Positions 55,202 through 63,885 of a stretch of DNA of 64,000 nt are shown here, one piece after another. Made by a program: the position numbers and the translations under genes. The notes under the pieces were generated by a model. The model saw nothing but the letters and a program-made list of their open reading frames with translations, had not been told where the DNA came from and did no database searches. Origin of the DNA: Sphingobacteriia bacterium 28-36-52 (GTDB lineage Bacteria > Bacteroidota > Bacteroidia > Chitinophagales > Chitinophagaceae); NCBI GenBank assembly GCA_002281575.1, contig NCGN01000002.1, forward strand, positions 124,001-188,000, in the 5' to 3' direction. Each line of letters begins with the position of its first letter. Positions within the stretch are counted from its first letter, which is position 1.

Positions 55202-56344
55202 ATGAGACGATTGTTGCTTTCAGTTATATTTTTTCTTCAGTTAATTCCAATGATGGGTCAAGCATACCAAACGGCCAATAAAAAAGCTAGTACAACTACT
55301 GTAAAGTTGTTCAATAATTTATTTAAGGCATTACCGGAAGGAATATTATTCGGGCACCAAGACGATTTAGCGTATGGGTTGGGTTGGGAGTATATCCCAG
55401 GCAAAAGTGTTGTTCAAGATGCTGTAGGGGAATATCCTGCAATGTATGGTTGGGAATTGGGCGACTTAGAGTTGGATGCTGAGTATAATTTAGACAGTGT
55501 ACCTTTTAATAAAATGATCAATTTTATTAAAGATGGATATGAAAAGGGAGGAGTAATAACCATTAGTTGGCATGCCAATAATCCAGTTACTGGAAAGAAT
55601 GCTTGGGATATTGGGGGTAGTGCAGTTGGTGCAATTATTCCAGGTGGAGAGAAGCATGCATTATATAAATCTTGGTTAGATAAAGTGGCTGCTTTTATGC
55701 TTGAATTAAAAAATGCAAAAGGAGAATATATACCTGTTATTTTCAGGCCATTTCATGAGTTTACAGGAAACTGGTTTTGGTGGTGTCAAAATGTTTGTAC
55801 TCCTGAGGAATATAAGGCACTTTGGAGGTTTACATTCGATTATTTAACCAATACTAAACAAGTTCATCATTTATTATATGCATATAATCCTGAAAAATTT
55901 GATAGTGAAGCAGGATATATGCAATATTATCCTGGTGATGAATATGTAGATATAATGAGTTTTGATTTTTATCAATATGGGGATCCGTCTAATAACAATG
56001 ATTTTGAAAATACTTTAGACAAGCGTTTGAGTATTTTAACCAAAGTAGCTACAAAGCATAAAAAGCTTCCAGCATTAGCTGAAACAGGTTTCATGAATAT
56101 ACCCTATGCAGAATGGTTTACTAAGAAGTTAATGAAGGGAATTGGGAATCATCAAATCTCCTATGTGCATTTATGGAGGGATGGGGGATTGGTTAATGGA
56201 AATGGAGCTTATCGGTTTGCTCCTTCTCAAGATCATTTTATTCCCGTTGGGAGAGATCCCTCATTCATGGATTTTTATAAATTGTATATCTCAAATAAAT
56301 TCATTTTTGAAAAGAAGGCCCGTGATTTAAAATTATACCAATGA
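55202..56344 (+). CDS. Glycoside hydrolase family 26 beta-mannanase, exported
   Basis: The 380 residues begin with a signal peptide (cleavage near MMGQ). The GH26 barrel has LFGHQDDLAYG, AMYGWELGDLE, ITISWHANNP, then RPFHEFTGNWFWW with acid/base E186, and ALAETGF with nucleophile E294. YVDIMSFDFYQYG and HLWRDGG complete the site. The enzyme cuts beta-1,4-mannan. There is no carbohydrate-binding module and no SusCD pair nearby. It overlaps the next gene by 4 bases (ATGA). Confidence 0.95.
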   Translation: MRRLLLSVIFFLQLIPMMGQAYQTANKKASTTTVKLFNNLFKALPEGILFGHQDDLAYGLGWEYIPGKSVVQDAVGEYPAMYGWELGDLELDAEYNLDSVPFNKMINFIKDGYEKGGVITISWHANNPVTGKNAWDIGGSAVGAIIPGGEKHALYKSWLDKVAAFMLELKNAKGEYIPVIFRPFHEFTGNWFWWCQNVCTPEEYKALWRFTFDYLTNTKQVHHLLYAYNPEKFDSEAGYMQYYPGDEYVDIMSFDFYQYGDPSNNNDFENTLDKRLSILTKVATKHKKLPALAETGFMNIPYAEWFTKKLMKGIGNHQISYVHLWRDGGLVNGNGAYRFAPSQDHFIPVGRDPSFMDFYKLYISNKFIFEKKARDLKLYQ

Positions 56345-56784
56345 AACCTTTCATCTTTTTAACCCTCCTTTTATTTGCTTGTAAGGCAAATGCCCAAAAC
56401 AAAATGTATGATTCTGTACTAGCTAAAAAATTAGGTGCAGATAATATGGGTATGAAGGGGTATATACTAGTTTTATTAAAAACCGGGCCTAATACTACAA
56501 CCAATAAACTTTTTATTGATAGTTGTTTTGCAGGGCATATGCAAAATATGGGAGTGATGGTAAAAGCAAATCAATTGGTGGTAGCAGGCCCGCTTGGTAA
56601 GAATGATAAAACATATAGAGGGATATTTATATTGAATTTAACCAATATTGAAGCGGCAGAAAAATTACTGCAAACAGACCCCGCAATTCATTCTGGATTG
56701 CTTGCTGCTGAATTGTATAAATGGTATGGTTCTGCTGCATTAGCAGAATATTTGCCATTCGCAGAAAAGGTCAGTAAAAATTAA
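56341..56784 (+). CDS. YciI-like domain protein with signal peptide
   Basis: The 147 residues begin with a signal peptide (MKPFIFLTLLLFACKANAQ). The mature part is a ferredoxin-like YciI fold (KGYILVLLKTGP, AGHMQNMGVMVKANQLVVAGPLG, YRGIFILNL, AEKLLQTDPAIHSGLL). The conserved His and Asp of the family pocket are present (GHM, TDPAI). YciI proteins are usually cytosolic; export is unusual. It is translationally coupled to the mannanase gene, though a shared job is not evident. Confidence 0.83.
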   Translation: MKPFIFLTLLLFACKANAQNKMYDSVLAKKLGADNMGMKGYILVLLKTGPNTTTNKLFIDSCFAGHMQNMGVMVKANQLVVAGPLGKNDKTYRGIFILNLTNIEAAEKLLQTDPAIHSGLLAAELYKWYGSAALAEYLPFAEKVSKN

Positions 56785-56806
56785 ATTTCTTTTGCACCAA
56801 AACCAA

Positions 56807-57277
56807 ATGGCTATGAAAAAATTAGTTCAATATGTAAATGAGTTGAAAACTTATTTGCCAAGTGCTACAATTTTCAATGAGAAAGTATCTTCTTCAAATG
56901 TTGGTTGGCATATTGATCATTCGTTGTTGGTGATATCACAAATTATTGCTGCCATGGAAACATCGGATCCGGATAATTATCAATATCAATTTAATTTGAA
57001 ACGCTTCTTAGCATTTAGTTTCAATAGATTCCCAAGAGGTGTTGCTAAAGCACCTAAGCAAGTAAGGCCAACTGAAATATTTAATGAAGCTAATACAGTC
57101 AATGCTTTTGAAGCAATTATGCCTAAATTATCTCTATTAGAAAATTTAACACCTAATCAGTTTTTTACGCATCCTTTTTTTGGGAAGTTAAATAAAAAGG
57201 CAGCTATCAAAATGCTTTCAATACATACTGCTCATCATATCCTTATTATTAAAGATATTATTCATAAACAAGCATAG
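56807..57277 (+). CDS. DUF1569 (DinB-superfamily) protein
   Basis: The ATG at 56807 (or 56813) gives about 157 residues. The four-helix DinB-like fold has likely metal His residues in VGWHIDHS and SIHTAHHILIIKD, and HPFFGKLNKKAAI is the DUF1569 mark. Function unknown; relatives are grouped with thiol-S-transferase-like DinB proteins. It lies between the YciI-like and alcohol dehydrogenase genes on the same strand. Confidence 0.82.
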   Translation: MAMKKLVQYVNELKTYLPSATIFNEKVSSSNVGWHIDHSLLVISQIIAAMETSDPDNYQYQFNLKRFLAFSFNRFPRGVAKAPKQVRPTEIFNEANTVNAFEAIMPKLSLLENLTPNQFFTHPFFGKLNKKAAIKMLSIHTAHHILIIKDIIHKQA

Positions 57278-57319
57278 CTGCCGAAATTAAACTTTGTATC
57301 TTAGCAAAAACATAATACT

Positions 57320-58363
57320 ATGATACAAGCTAAAGGATATGGTGCTACGAGTAAGGAAAGCGAAATTGCTCCACTGTCATTTGAAAGAAATGAAGTTGGG
57401 CCCACAGATATTTTAATTGATATTCATTACTGTGGAATATGTCATTCGGATATTCATACTGCCAGAGGTGAATGGGGTCCTGCTATTTATCCTGTGGTTC
57501 CCGGACATGAAATTGTTGGCAAAGTAGTTAAAGTGGGGGATCAAGTAACTCGTTTTAAAATAGGTGATATTGCAGGTGTAGGTGTTTTTGTTGATTCATG
57601 CAGATCTTGTGCCCCATGCAAAAAGGGGTTAGAGCAATATTGTGAAGAGGGGATGGTTCCTACTTATAATGGTTATTATCGCGATAAGAAAACGCCTACT
57701 TATGGGGGGTATTCCAATTGTTATGTAATAGATGAAAAATATACTTTGCATATTCCTCAAAAAGAAAATTTAGCTGGTGTTGCTCCTTTACTTTGTGCCG
57801 GAATCACCACGTATTCTCCGCTCAAATTTGCTGGAGTAGGAAAGGGACATAAAGTAGCTGTATTAGGCCTAGGGGGCTTAGGACATATGGCGGTAAAATT
57901 TGCTGCATCATTTGGTGCTGAAGTAACTATGTTGAGTACTTCTCCATCTAAAGAAGCAGATGCCAAAAAATTAGGGGCTCATCATTTTGCTTTATCAACA
58001 GATCCTGCACAAATGAAAGCGCTAAAAGGGAAGTTTGATTTTATACTGAACACGGTTGCTGCTGTTCACGATATGAACAAATTTCTTGATCTATTGACCT
58101 TAGAAGGTAAAATGATTATAGTAGGGATACCCCCCGAAGACAGCGCTTACAATGCTGCTAAATTAATTTCAAAAAGAAGAAGCATTATTGGTTCAATGAT
58201 TGGCGGTATAGCAGAAACACAAGAAATGCTCAACTATTGTGCAGAACACAATATCTATTCAGATATTGAATTAATTGGCGTTAAAGATATTAACACAGCT
58301 TATGAAAGAGTAATAAAATCGGATGTGAAGTATCGCTTTGTAATTGATATGAAAACCCTTTAG
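57320..58363 (+). CDS. Zinc-dependent NAD(P) alcohol dehydrogenase (YahK/cinnamyl type)
   Basis: The 347 residues have the catalytic zinc site (YCGICHSDIHTARGEWG, then PGHEIVGKV), the structural zinc lobe CRSCAPCKKGLEQYC and the Rossmann loop AVLGLGGLGHMAVKFA at about 177-192. VPTYNGYYRDKKTPTYGGYS is typical of the YahK/CAD subgroup, which reduces aldehydes broadly with NADPH. The gene is convergent with the RidA gene, overlapping by 4 bases. Confidence 0.94.
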   Translation: MIQAKGYGATSKESEIAPLSFERNEVGPTDILIDIHYCGICHSDIHTARGEWGPAIYPVVPGHEIVGKVVKVGDQVTRFKIGDIAGVGVFVDSCRSCAPCKKGLEQYCEEGMVPTYNGYYRDKKTPTYGGYSNCYVIDEKYTLHIPQKENLAGVAPLLCAGITTYSPLKFAGVGKGHKVAVLGLGGLGHMAVKFAASFGAEVTMLSTSPSKEADAKKLGAHHFALSTDPAQMKALKGKFDFILNTVAAVHDMNKFLDLLTLEGKMIIVGIPPEDSAYNAAKLISKRRSIIGSMIGGIAETQEMLNYCAEHNIYSDIELIGVKDINTAYERVIKSDVKYRFVIDMKTL

Positions 58364-58875
58364 TTTTCTATTTCAACTATTAGCTCAACTTCTACAGCCA
58401 TATTAAAGGGAAGTGTGTTGGTTCCAATTGCAGAGCGAGCATGCTTTCCTTTTTCTCCTAAAGCAAGTACCATTAAGTCGGAAAACCCATTCATTACTTT
58501 GGGCTGGTCATAAAAATCTGAACTGCTGTTAACCAACCCCAATACTTTTACAATTCTTTTTATTTTAGAAAGATCACCTAATTCTTTTTTCAATACGGCT
58601 AATTGGTTGATGGCAGTTAACCTTGCTGCAGCATAACCTTCTTCAATTGTTAAGTTACTTCCTAATTTACCTATCATGTATTTTCCTGTTTGATCGGATG
58701 GCCCTTTGCCAGAAAGGAATAATAAATTACCCGTTCTAACAGCATTTACATAGTTGGCTACTGGAGCCGATAAATTGGGTAGTGTAATACCTGCTGCTGC
58801 CAATTTTTCTTCTGGTGTTTGTGCGAATGTTCTGGTGACTAAAAAAATACCAGTCAGGAATAATATTTTTTTCAT
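58360..58875 (-). CDS. RidA/YjgF family protein with signal peptide
   Basis: The 171 residues begin with a signal peptide (MKKILFLTGIFLVTRTFAQ), then the Rid fold: LFLSGKGPSD, YAAARLTAINQLAVLKKELGDLSKI, ARSAIGTNTLPFNMAVEVELIVEI with the conserved Arg of the pocket. RidA enzymes hydrolyse reactive enamines and imines in the cytosol; this exported form of the longer YjgF_like subgroup must act on other compounds or in another way. It is the last gene of a leftward set, 1 base after yggU. Confidence 0.9.
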   Translation of the reverse strand: MKKILFLTGIFLVTRTFAQTPEEKLAAAGITLPNLSAPVANYVNAVRTGNLLFLSGKGPSDQTGKYMIGKLGSNLTIEEGYAAARLTAINQLAVLKKELGDLSKIKRIVKVLGLVNSSSDFYDQPKVMNGFSDLMVLALGEKGKHARSAIGTNTLPFNMAVEVELIVEIEN

Positions 58876-58876
58876 T

Positions 58877-59173
58877 TTAAGAATGGTTAGGTTGAATGAT
58901 TGTAGGAAGTTGCTTGGGTTGATGAATACGAAATTGTTTATGCGGAATGAATTCGCCTGTTACTAATTCAACTGATTTTTTGGGAACCTTAAAACTCTTA
59001 GCCAGAAAATCAATTAAAAATGCAGTTGCTTTTCCCTTTTCAGGAGCAGTCATAATGCTAATCTTTATTTGATTGCCTTTTACTTTACCCCATAAGTTGG
59101 TTCTAGCGCCAGCACTGACTAATACATTTAAATGCAATACATCATTGTCCCAGCTGTAAAAGGGTTCTGTCAT
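58877..59173 (-). CDS. yggU: YggU/DUF167 family protein
   Basis: The 98 residues have the DUF167 pattern: LHLNVLVSAGARTNLWG, IKISIMTAPEKGKATAFLIDFLAKSFKVPKKSVELVTGE, and a basic tail. It is a small alpha/beta protein of unknown function found in most bacteria. It lies between the TlpA-DUF1684 fusion gene and the RidA gene, 9 and 1 bases away. Confidence 0.9.
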   Translation of the reverse strand: MTEPFYSWDNDVLHLNVLVSAGARTNLWGKVKGNQIKISIMTAPEKGKATAFLIDFLAKSFKVPKKSVELVTGEFIPHKQFRIHQPKQLPTIIQPNHS

Positions 59174-59182
59174 GTATTAAAA

Positions 59183-61222
59183 TTAGTGATTGCTGTACAT
59201 TTTTTCTCCTGCAGTTACTGCAAAAGGCAATATATTTTGTGGTGGGGGAATAGGACAGGTTGCAAAAGGGGTAAATACGCAAGGTGGGTTATACGCTTTA
59301 TTAAAATCGATCATAAAATTGGGCGATTCCGCTTCAGATTTTAGAATATACAAAAACCTTCCAGCAGCATATGTGGATTGTCCCGATGTGGCGTCTCCCA
59401 TGACTATTAATAAATAATCTCCTTCTGAAATAGCGTCTAATGTATAGAACTGTCCTTTGTATTCAAACCTTATTTTACCTACTAACTCAGTAGGATTTTC
59501 TTGTCCTAAAGCATTTTTAATAATGATGTTCTGTTTAAAAGCGGGCTTAATTAAATTGGCTTTAAATCTCCAGCTACTATCAGTTTCAAAATAATCAATA
59601 CCTGCAAAATTCTTAATTTGGAGAGATTGAAGGTTTCTTAATCTTACCCCAATTTTTTCACCACGTTTAATTATAGAGAAGCGCAAGTTTCGATGATTTA
59701 CTACAGTAGAAGTATTTGATTCACTAAATAACAAGGTTTTGTTTTTCGTATTTTTCCCATTCACTTCAAAACTAATTCCGTTAGCAGGTTTTAACCAAAC
59801 ACTGTCTCCTTTTCTAATTATTTCTCCTCCATTTAAAACAATTGTTCCAGAAGGAAATACTAAACTGTTGTTAGCTCCAGATCCAAATTTATTTACACCT
59901 TCATTTAACCAAAGTAATCCCTCTAAGTTAAGCCACCCGTCTTCTGCTTTTAGGGCGCGTATTCGAGCTCTTTTCCAATCATCAATTTGTTCAGCATGGT
60001 CTTTAATTAATAACTGGTTAGCATGTTTATTAAAGCTGTCTATAAACGCTTGATAATACTGGCCAGTTGCAGGGCCAGCAAATCCTGCGTGAATATTTTG
60101 AATTGTTCTGTTTGAACGAATAAAAATGGTGGTAGGGAAGCCAGTAAAATTTTTTAATAACGGGAATGTTTTTAAAACCGATTCTCCATTAGACAATCCT
60201 CCAAAAACCTGTTGATATTCAATGCCAAATTTTTCTTTGAATCGAGCCATTGTTTTTTGGGCATATCCCAATTCATCTTTCACTTCAAATTGTGCAGTGA
60301 TTACTTCAATACCTTTTGCTTTATTGGCTTTGTACCAAGGTGATAAAAATTTAGCTTCATCAGCACAATTAGGGCACCATGTGCCACCGATGGTTAAAAT
60401 CACAGGCTTGTTAAAATAAGCCGAATCTTCCAAACTGATTCTTTTACCCGCTATATTAGGCAAACTAAAATAGAAGGGTTGTTGATTATTTTTTAGTTGG
60501 GTTAATGTGGATGGATCAGGTAATGCTGCTGCCTCATTTTTATATGCCCTGATTAACTGAACTGATTTTAATCCCTGTTGAACCCCTTTTAATGAACCGT
60601 CCACTTCAATACTTCCAGAAAAGAGCAAAGGCGAATAGCCAATAAATAAAGAAAATTTAAATTCACTTCCTTGTATAGAACCAAATGAATACCTCGAGTC
60701 TCCACTTGGTCTTAAAAATGTTACGCCACCTTTGTTTCCCTCTTGATTTAAAAGTCCAATTGCTTTAATCTGTTTACCTGAATCATTAGTAAAAACGACA
60801 TCGTATTTTCCTGATATATTTTGTGGTACCGTTTGCTTTTCCCATATAAAGCGTTGAGTATTGTTTTGCTCAACCAAAATAGGATAAGCATCTTCTCCAT
60901 TTGTTTGTCTACGCCAGATACCTTTTAATATTTTATTATTTTTTATCCCAATGGTTATAAGCCTATCAAACTGATTGATCCATATTTGTAAGCTATCTTT
61001 TACTTGTATTAATTGGCCGCCAAAATATTCTTCTGGGCCGTTGATAAAATAGACAACATATTTTCCTGCACTATCGGTTCTAACAGAAAAATTAAAAGGG
61101 ATTTCTTCTCCATTGTAGAGTGGAAAACTTCCTCTCCATTCACCCAATGGGTTAAACGGATTTTGTGCATTTATTGATAGGCTAAAAAGGAGTAAAAAAG
61201 AGAAAATAATTGCTTGACGCAT
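59183..61222 (-). CDS. Fusion of TlpA-like thioredoxin domain and DUF1684
   Basis: The 679 residues begin with a signal peptide (cleavage near INAQ). Residues about 21-230 form a beta-rich domain with GEWRGSFPLYNGEEIPFNF. Residues about 248-400 are a TlpA/ResA-type thioredoxin with C283-P-N-C286 in GGTWCPNCADE and the cis-Pro loop GFPTT. Residues 411-679 are DUF1684: DWKRARIRALKAEDGWLNL, and the end YNPPCVFTPFATCPIPPP. DUF1684 is usually a separate protein of unknown function. The whole frame is open, so it is a true fusion and should be periplasmic. It may use the thioredoxin to reduce the cysteines of the DUF1684 end. Confidence 0.9.
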   Translation of the reverse strand: MRQAIIFSFLLLFSLSINAQNPFNPLGEWRGSFPLYNGEEIPFNFSVRTDSAGKYVVYFINGPEEYFGGQLIQVKDSLQIWINQFDRLITIGIKNNKILKGIWRRQTNGEDAYPILVEQNNTQRFIWEKQTVPQNISGKYDVVFTNDSGKQIKAIGLLNQEGNKGGVTFLRPSGDSRYSFGSIQGSEFKFSLFIGYSPLLFSGSIEVDGSLKGVQQGLKSVQLIRAYKNEAAALPDPSTLTQLKNNQQPFYFSLPNIAGKRISLEDSAYFNKPVILTIGGTWCPNCADEAKFLSPWYKANKAKGIEVITAQFEVKDELGYAQKTMARFKEKFGIEYQQVFGGLSNGESVLKTFPLLKNFTGFPTTIFIRSNRTIQNIHAGFAGPATGQYYQAFIDSFNKHANQLLIKDHAEQIDDWKRARIRALKAEDGWLNLEGLLWLNEGVNKFGSGANNSLVFPSGTIVLNGGEIIRKGDSVWLKPANGISFEVNGKNTKNKTLLFSESNTSTVVNHRNLRFSIIKRGEKIGVRLRNLQSLQIKNFAGIDYFETDSSWRFKANLIKPAFKQNIIIKNALGQENPTELVGKIRFEYKGQFYTLDAISEGDYLLIVMGDATSGQSTYAAGRFLYILKSEAESPNFMIDFNKAYNPPCVFTPFATCPIPPPQNILPFAVTAGEKMYSNH

Positions 61223-61263
61223 AAAAGTCTATAAAATTAGTAGACAAAATTTGTTATTCAAAA

Positions 61264-61554
61264 TTAATTGAGTTGTAATGCAGGTAATCTATAATGTTGG
61301 CTATCATATACAAACAACTCTTCAATGGTATATGTCCAGAATTTATACAATGGTGTTTTGACCAAATATTGGTCTGCAGCTTCTTTCGTTTCTGTATTCA
61401 TGGTAATCCAACAAGTTTGTGATTCCATACTAACCGCATAGCTGTCAATGATACCTTTATTCATTAAGAAATTAATATATGTTCTATGCGCTGGAACCAG
61501 AGTCATAAACTGGTCATCCATTTTAAAGTGAATAATTGCTTGAAACTTCTTCAT
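61264..61554 (-). CDS. Small ferredoxin-fold (YciI/muconolactone-isomerase-like) protein
   Basis: The 96 residues alternate strands and helices (KFQAIIHFKMDDQFMTLVPAHRTYINFLM, IIDSYAVSMESQTCWITMN, TKEAADQYLVKTPLYKFWTYTIEELF, given here in parts). This is the pattern of dimeric alpha/beta-barrel proteins. No active-site motif is evident, so function is unknown. It lies between yraN and the fusion gene on the same strand. Confidence 0.75.
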   Translation of the reverse strand: MKKFQAIIHFKMDDQFMTLVPAHRTYINFLMNKGIIDSYAVSMESQTCWITMNTETKEAADQYLVKTPLYKFWTYTIEELFVYDSQHYRLPALQLN

Positions 61555-61620
61555 AGAGTAGAATTACAATTAAATCTCGTACAAGTTTTATGCCTATCCT
61601 AAAATAATGGCATTTTGTCT

Positions 61621-61980
61621 TTAAAAATAAACGTCTTCAAACATTTCTATCGCAGCGTTTTTTTGCTCTTGCAGTAAAATGGATATAACATTAAATTGAA
61701 TTCTTTTGAATCTAGGATGATGATAGTGATAAAGCGCTGCAGCTAGTTTAAGTCTTTTCATTTTTATTTTGCTAATACTTTCTTCAGGAAATCCAAAAAC
61801 CAATGAGTTTCTGGTTTTTACCTCTATAAATACGAGTAAATTTTCATGGGCGGCAATAATATCAATTTCCAAATGTTTGCATCGCCAATTTCTTTCAAGA
61901 ATCAAATAGTCTCTTTCTAGTAAGTAAGCAACTGCTAGTTCTTCTCCAACAGCACCGGTTTCAAGATGATTCTTTTTCAT
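61621..61980 (-). CDS. yraN: YraN/UPF0102 family nuclease-like protein
   Basis: The ATG at 61980 gives 119 residues (MKKNHLETGAVGEELAVAYL, the family N-terminus). The PD-(D/E)xK nuclease-like motif is visible in HLEIDIIAAHENLLVFIEVKTR (split: LEIDIIA and VFIEVKTR), with KIKMKRLKLAAALYH after it. Members are Holliday-junction-resolvase-like and their role is unproven. It is divergent from manA, 54 bases apart. Confidence 0.93.
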   Translation of the reverse strand: MKKNHLETGAVGEELAVAYLLERDYLILERNWRCKHLEIDIIAAHENLLVFIEVKTRNSLVFGFPEESISKIKMKRLKLAAALYHYHHPRFKRIQFNVISILLQEQKNAAIEMFEDVYF

Positions 61981-62034
61981 TTTAAACAAGATAATGGTCA
62001 AATTCTCGTTAATAGCAAGAATAAATACCTGAAT

Positions 62035-63243
62035 ATGCAGCTGAACGAACGGATTTACAAGTTAAAAGGAGTCATCCAACATTATGCTTGGGGTGGTCAT
62101 TCATTTATTCCCCAATTATTGAATAATAAGGAGGTCTTAGAAAAACCTTCAGCAGAATATTGGATGGGAGCGCATCCTTCTGCCCCGTCTATGATTTTAG
62201 TGGGGAATGATTGGGTCAAATTGAACCAGCTTATTACTGAAGACCCAACAAATACCATTTCAAACTCAGTAATGAGTCGGTTTGGTGAATTGCCCTATTT
62301 GTTTAAAGTGCTAGATGTAAAGGATATGTTATCTATTCAGGTGCATCCTACAAAAGAATCTGCTGAATTGGGATTTGCCGAAGAAAATAAAGCTGGTATT
62401 CCCTTAAACGCGCCTCATAGAAATTATAAGGATCAAAACCATAAACCAGAAGTGATGGTAGCATTAAGTGAGTTCTGGTTATTGCATGGTTTTAAAAGCG
62501 AATCAGCTTTAGAGGACGTGTTGTTAAACACGCCTGAATTAAAAATATTATTGCCCTTATTTAAACAAGAAGGAATTAAAGCATTATATCAGTTTGTAAT
62601 GGAAATGGCGCAGGAAGATGTAAATAGTATGCTTGAGCCGCTAGTAAAAAGGGCCATTAGACTAAAAAAAGAAGGCAGCATCAATAAAACCGATCCCGGA
62701 TGGTGGGCAGCCAAATTATATGAGGAAAATGGTTTAACTGAAAATATAGACCGAGGCATTTTTTCTATTTATTTTTTCAATATTGTAAAAGTGAATAAAG
62801 GCGATGCTGTTTTTCAAAAAGCAGGAGTTCCACATGCTTATTTAGAGGGCCAGAATATAGAATTGATGGCCAATAGTGACAATGTACTTAGAGGGGGGTT
62901 AACGCCCAAACATGTGGACGTTCCAGAATTGATGAAACATACTTTGTTTGAGTCGGTTGTTCCTGATATTATGAAGGGCAATCCGGGGGCTGGGGGAGAA
63001 CTGGTCTATCCATGTCCTGTTCCTGATTTTGGTTTAAGTAAAATTGAAATGAGCGCAGGAAAAGACTATCAAGCAACAAGTTTTTCTTTGGAAATTCTTA
63101 TTGTTACAGAAGGATCTGTGATAATAAACCAAAATATGGTTCTTAAAAAAGGGGAAGCTGCTGCAATTCTAGCTGAGACCCAATATTTCTTAACTGCAAC
63201 AGGAAACTGTACTATTTTTAAGGCTTTTGTTCCATCAATTTGA
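62035..63243 (+). CDS. manA: Mannose-6-phosphate isomerase (type I)
   Basis: The ATG at 62035 gives 402 residues. The metal site is built from QVHPTKE, the Glu-His region HKPEVMVAL and the His in VPHAYLEGQN, with IELMANSDNVLRGGLTPKHVD as the family signature. KGVIQHYAWGGHSF opens the protein. The enzyme interconverts mannose-6-phosphate and fructose-6-phosphate, so it could channel mannose from the GH26 mannanase into glycolysis or supply GDP-mannose. Confidence 0.95.
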   Translation: MQLNERIYKLKGVIQHYAWGGHSFIPQLLNNKEVLEKPSAEYWMGAHPSAPSMILVGNDWVKLNQLITEDPTNTISNSVMSRFGELPYLFKVLDVKDMLSIQVHPTKESAELGFAEENKAGIPLNAPHRNYKDQNHKPEVMVALSEFWLLHGFKSESALEDVLLNTPELKILLPLFKQEGIKALYQFVMEMAQEDVNSMLEPLVKRAIRLKKEGSINKTDPGWWAAKLYEENGLTENIDRGIFSIYFFNIVKVNKGDAVFQKAGVPHAYLEGQNIELMANSDNVLRGGLTPKHVDVPELMKHTLFESVVPDIMKGNPGAGGELVYPCPVPDFGLSKIEMSAGKDYQATSFSLEILIVTEGSVIINQNMVLKKGEAAAILAETQYFLTATGNCTIFKAFVPSI

Positions 63244-63321
63244 TGATTATTCACATAATGGGTAAAAATGAAAGCCTTTCTTTCATGAATAGGCTTATTT
63301 TTGTTTCCGAAATAGACTGAA

Positions 63322-63885
63322 ATGAAACTGAACAAACAATTTATATTTTCTTTAGTATTAATGGTTCTTGCGTCTGCAATTTACCGAGTGTTTCCAAATC
63401 GCCCTATGGGCTTTGCTCCTCAAATGGCTATTGCACTCTTTGCTGGCGCGCTATTTGTTAAAAATAAAAAGTTAGCATTTTTACTGCCATTGCTTTCTAT
63501 GTTTATTTCAGATGGCTTATACCAAATACTATACATGAATGGCCTAACTGAAATCTCCGGATTTTATGGTGGTCAATGGAAAAACTATTTGTTGATTATT
63601 GGTTTAACCAGTATTGGTTTCTTAGTAAAACAAGATAAAATGGCTTCTATTGCGGGTGCATCCGTTGCAGCTCCTACTATTTACTTTATCCTATCAAACG
63701 GACTAGTTTGGTTAGGTGGTGGTGGATGGCATAGACCCAAAACCATGGAAGGTTTAATGATGACTTATGCTGATGGATTGCCTTTTTACCCTAACAGTAT
63801 TTATTCTACCATCTTTTTTAGCATGGTGCTTTTTGGAGCATGGTATTTGATCAAGCGCAATGCATCTAAATTGAATTTAGCTTAA
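63322..63885 (+). CDS. DUF6580-like polytopic membrane protein
   Basis: The 187 residues have five to six helices, with FPNRPMGFAPQMAIALFAGALF, LLPLLSMFISDGLYQIL and GGGGWHRPKTMEGLMMTYADGLPF (given in parts) as conserved-looking stretches. The layout recalls ECF-transporter S components; I associate it with DUF6580 from memory. Substrate unknown. It overlaps the end of rnhA by 3 bases. Confidence 0.72.
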   Translation: MKLNKQFIFSLVLMVLASAIYRVFPNRPMGFAPQMAIALFAGALFVKNKKLAFLLPLLSMFISDGLYQILYMNGLTEISGFYGGQWKNYLLIIGLTSIGFLVKQDKMASIAGASVAAPTIYFILSNGLVWLGGGGWHRPKTMEGLMMTYADGLPFYPNSIYSTIFFSMVLFGAWYLIKRNASKLNLA

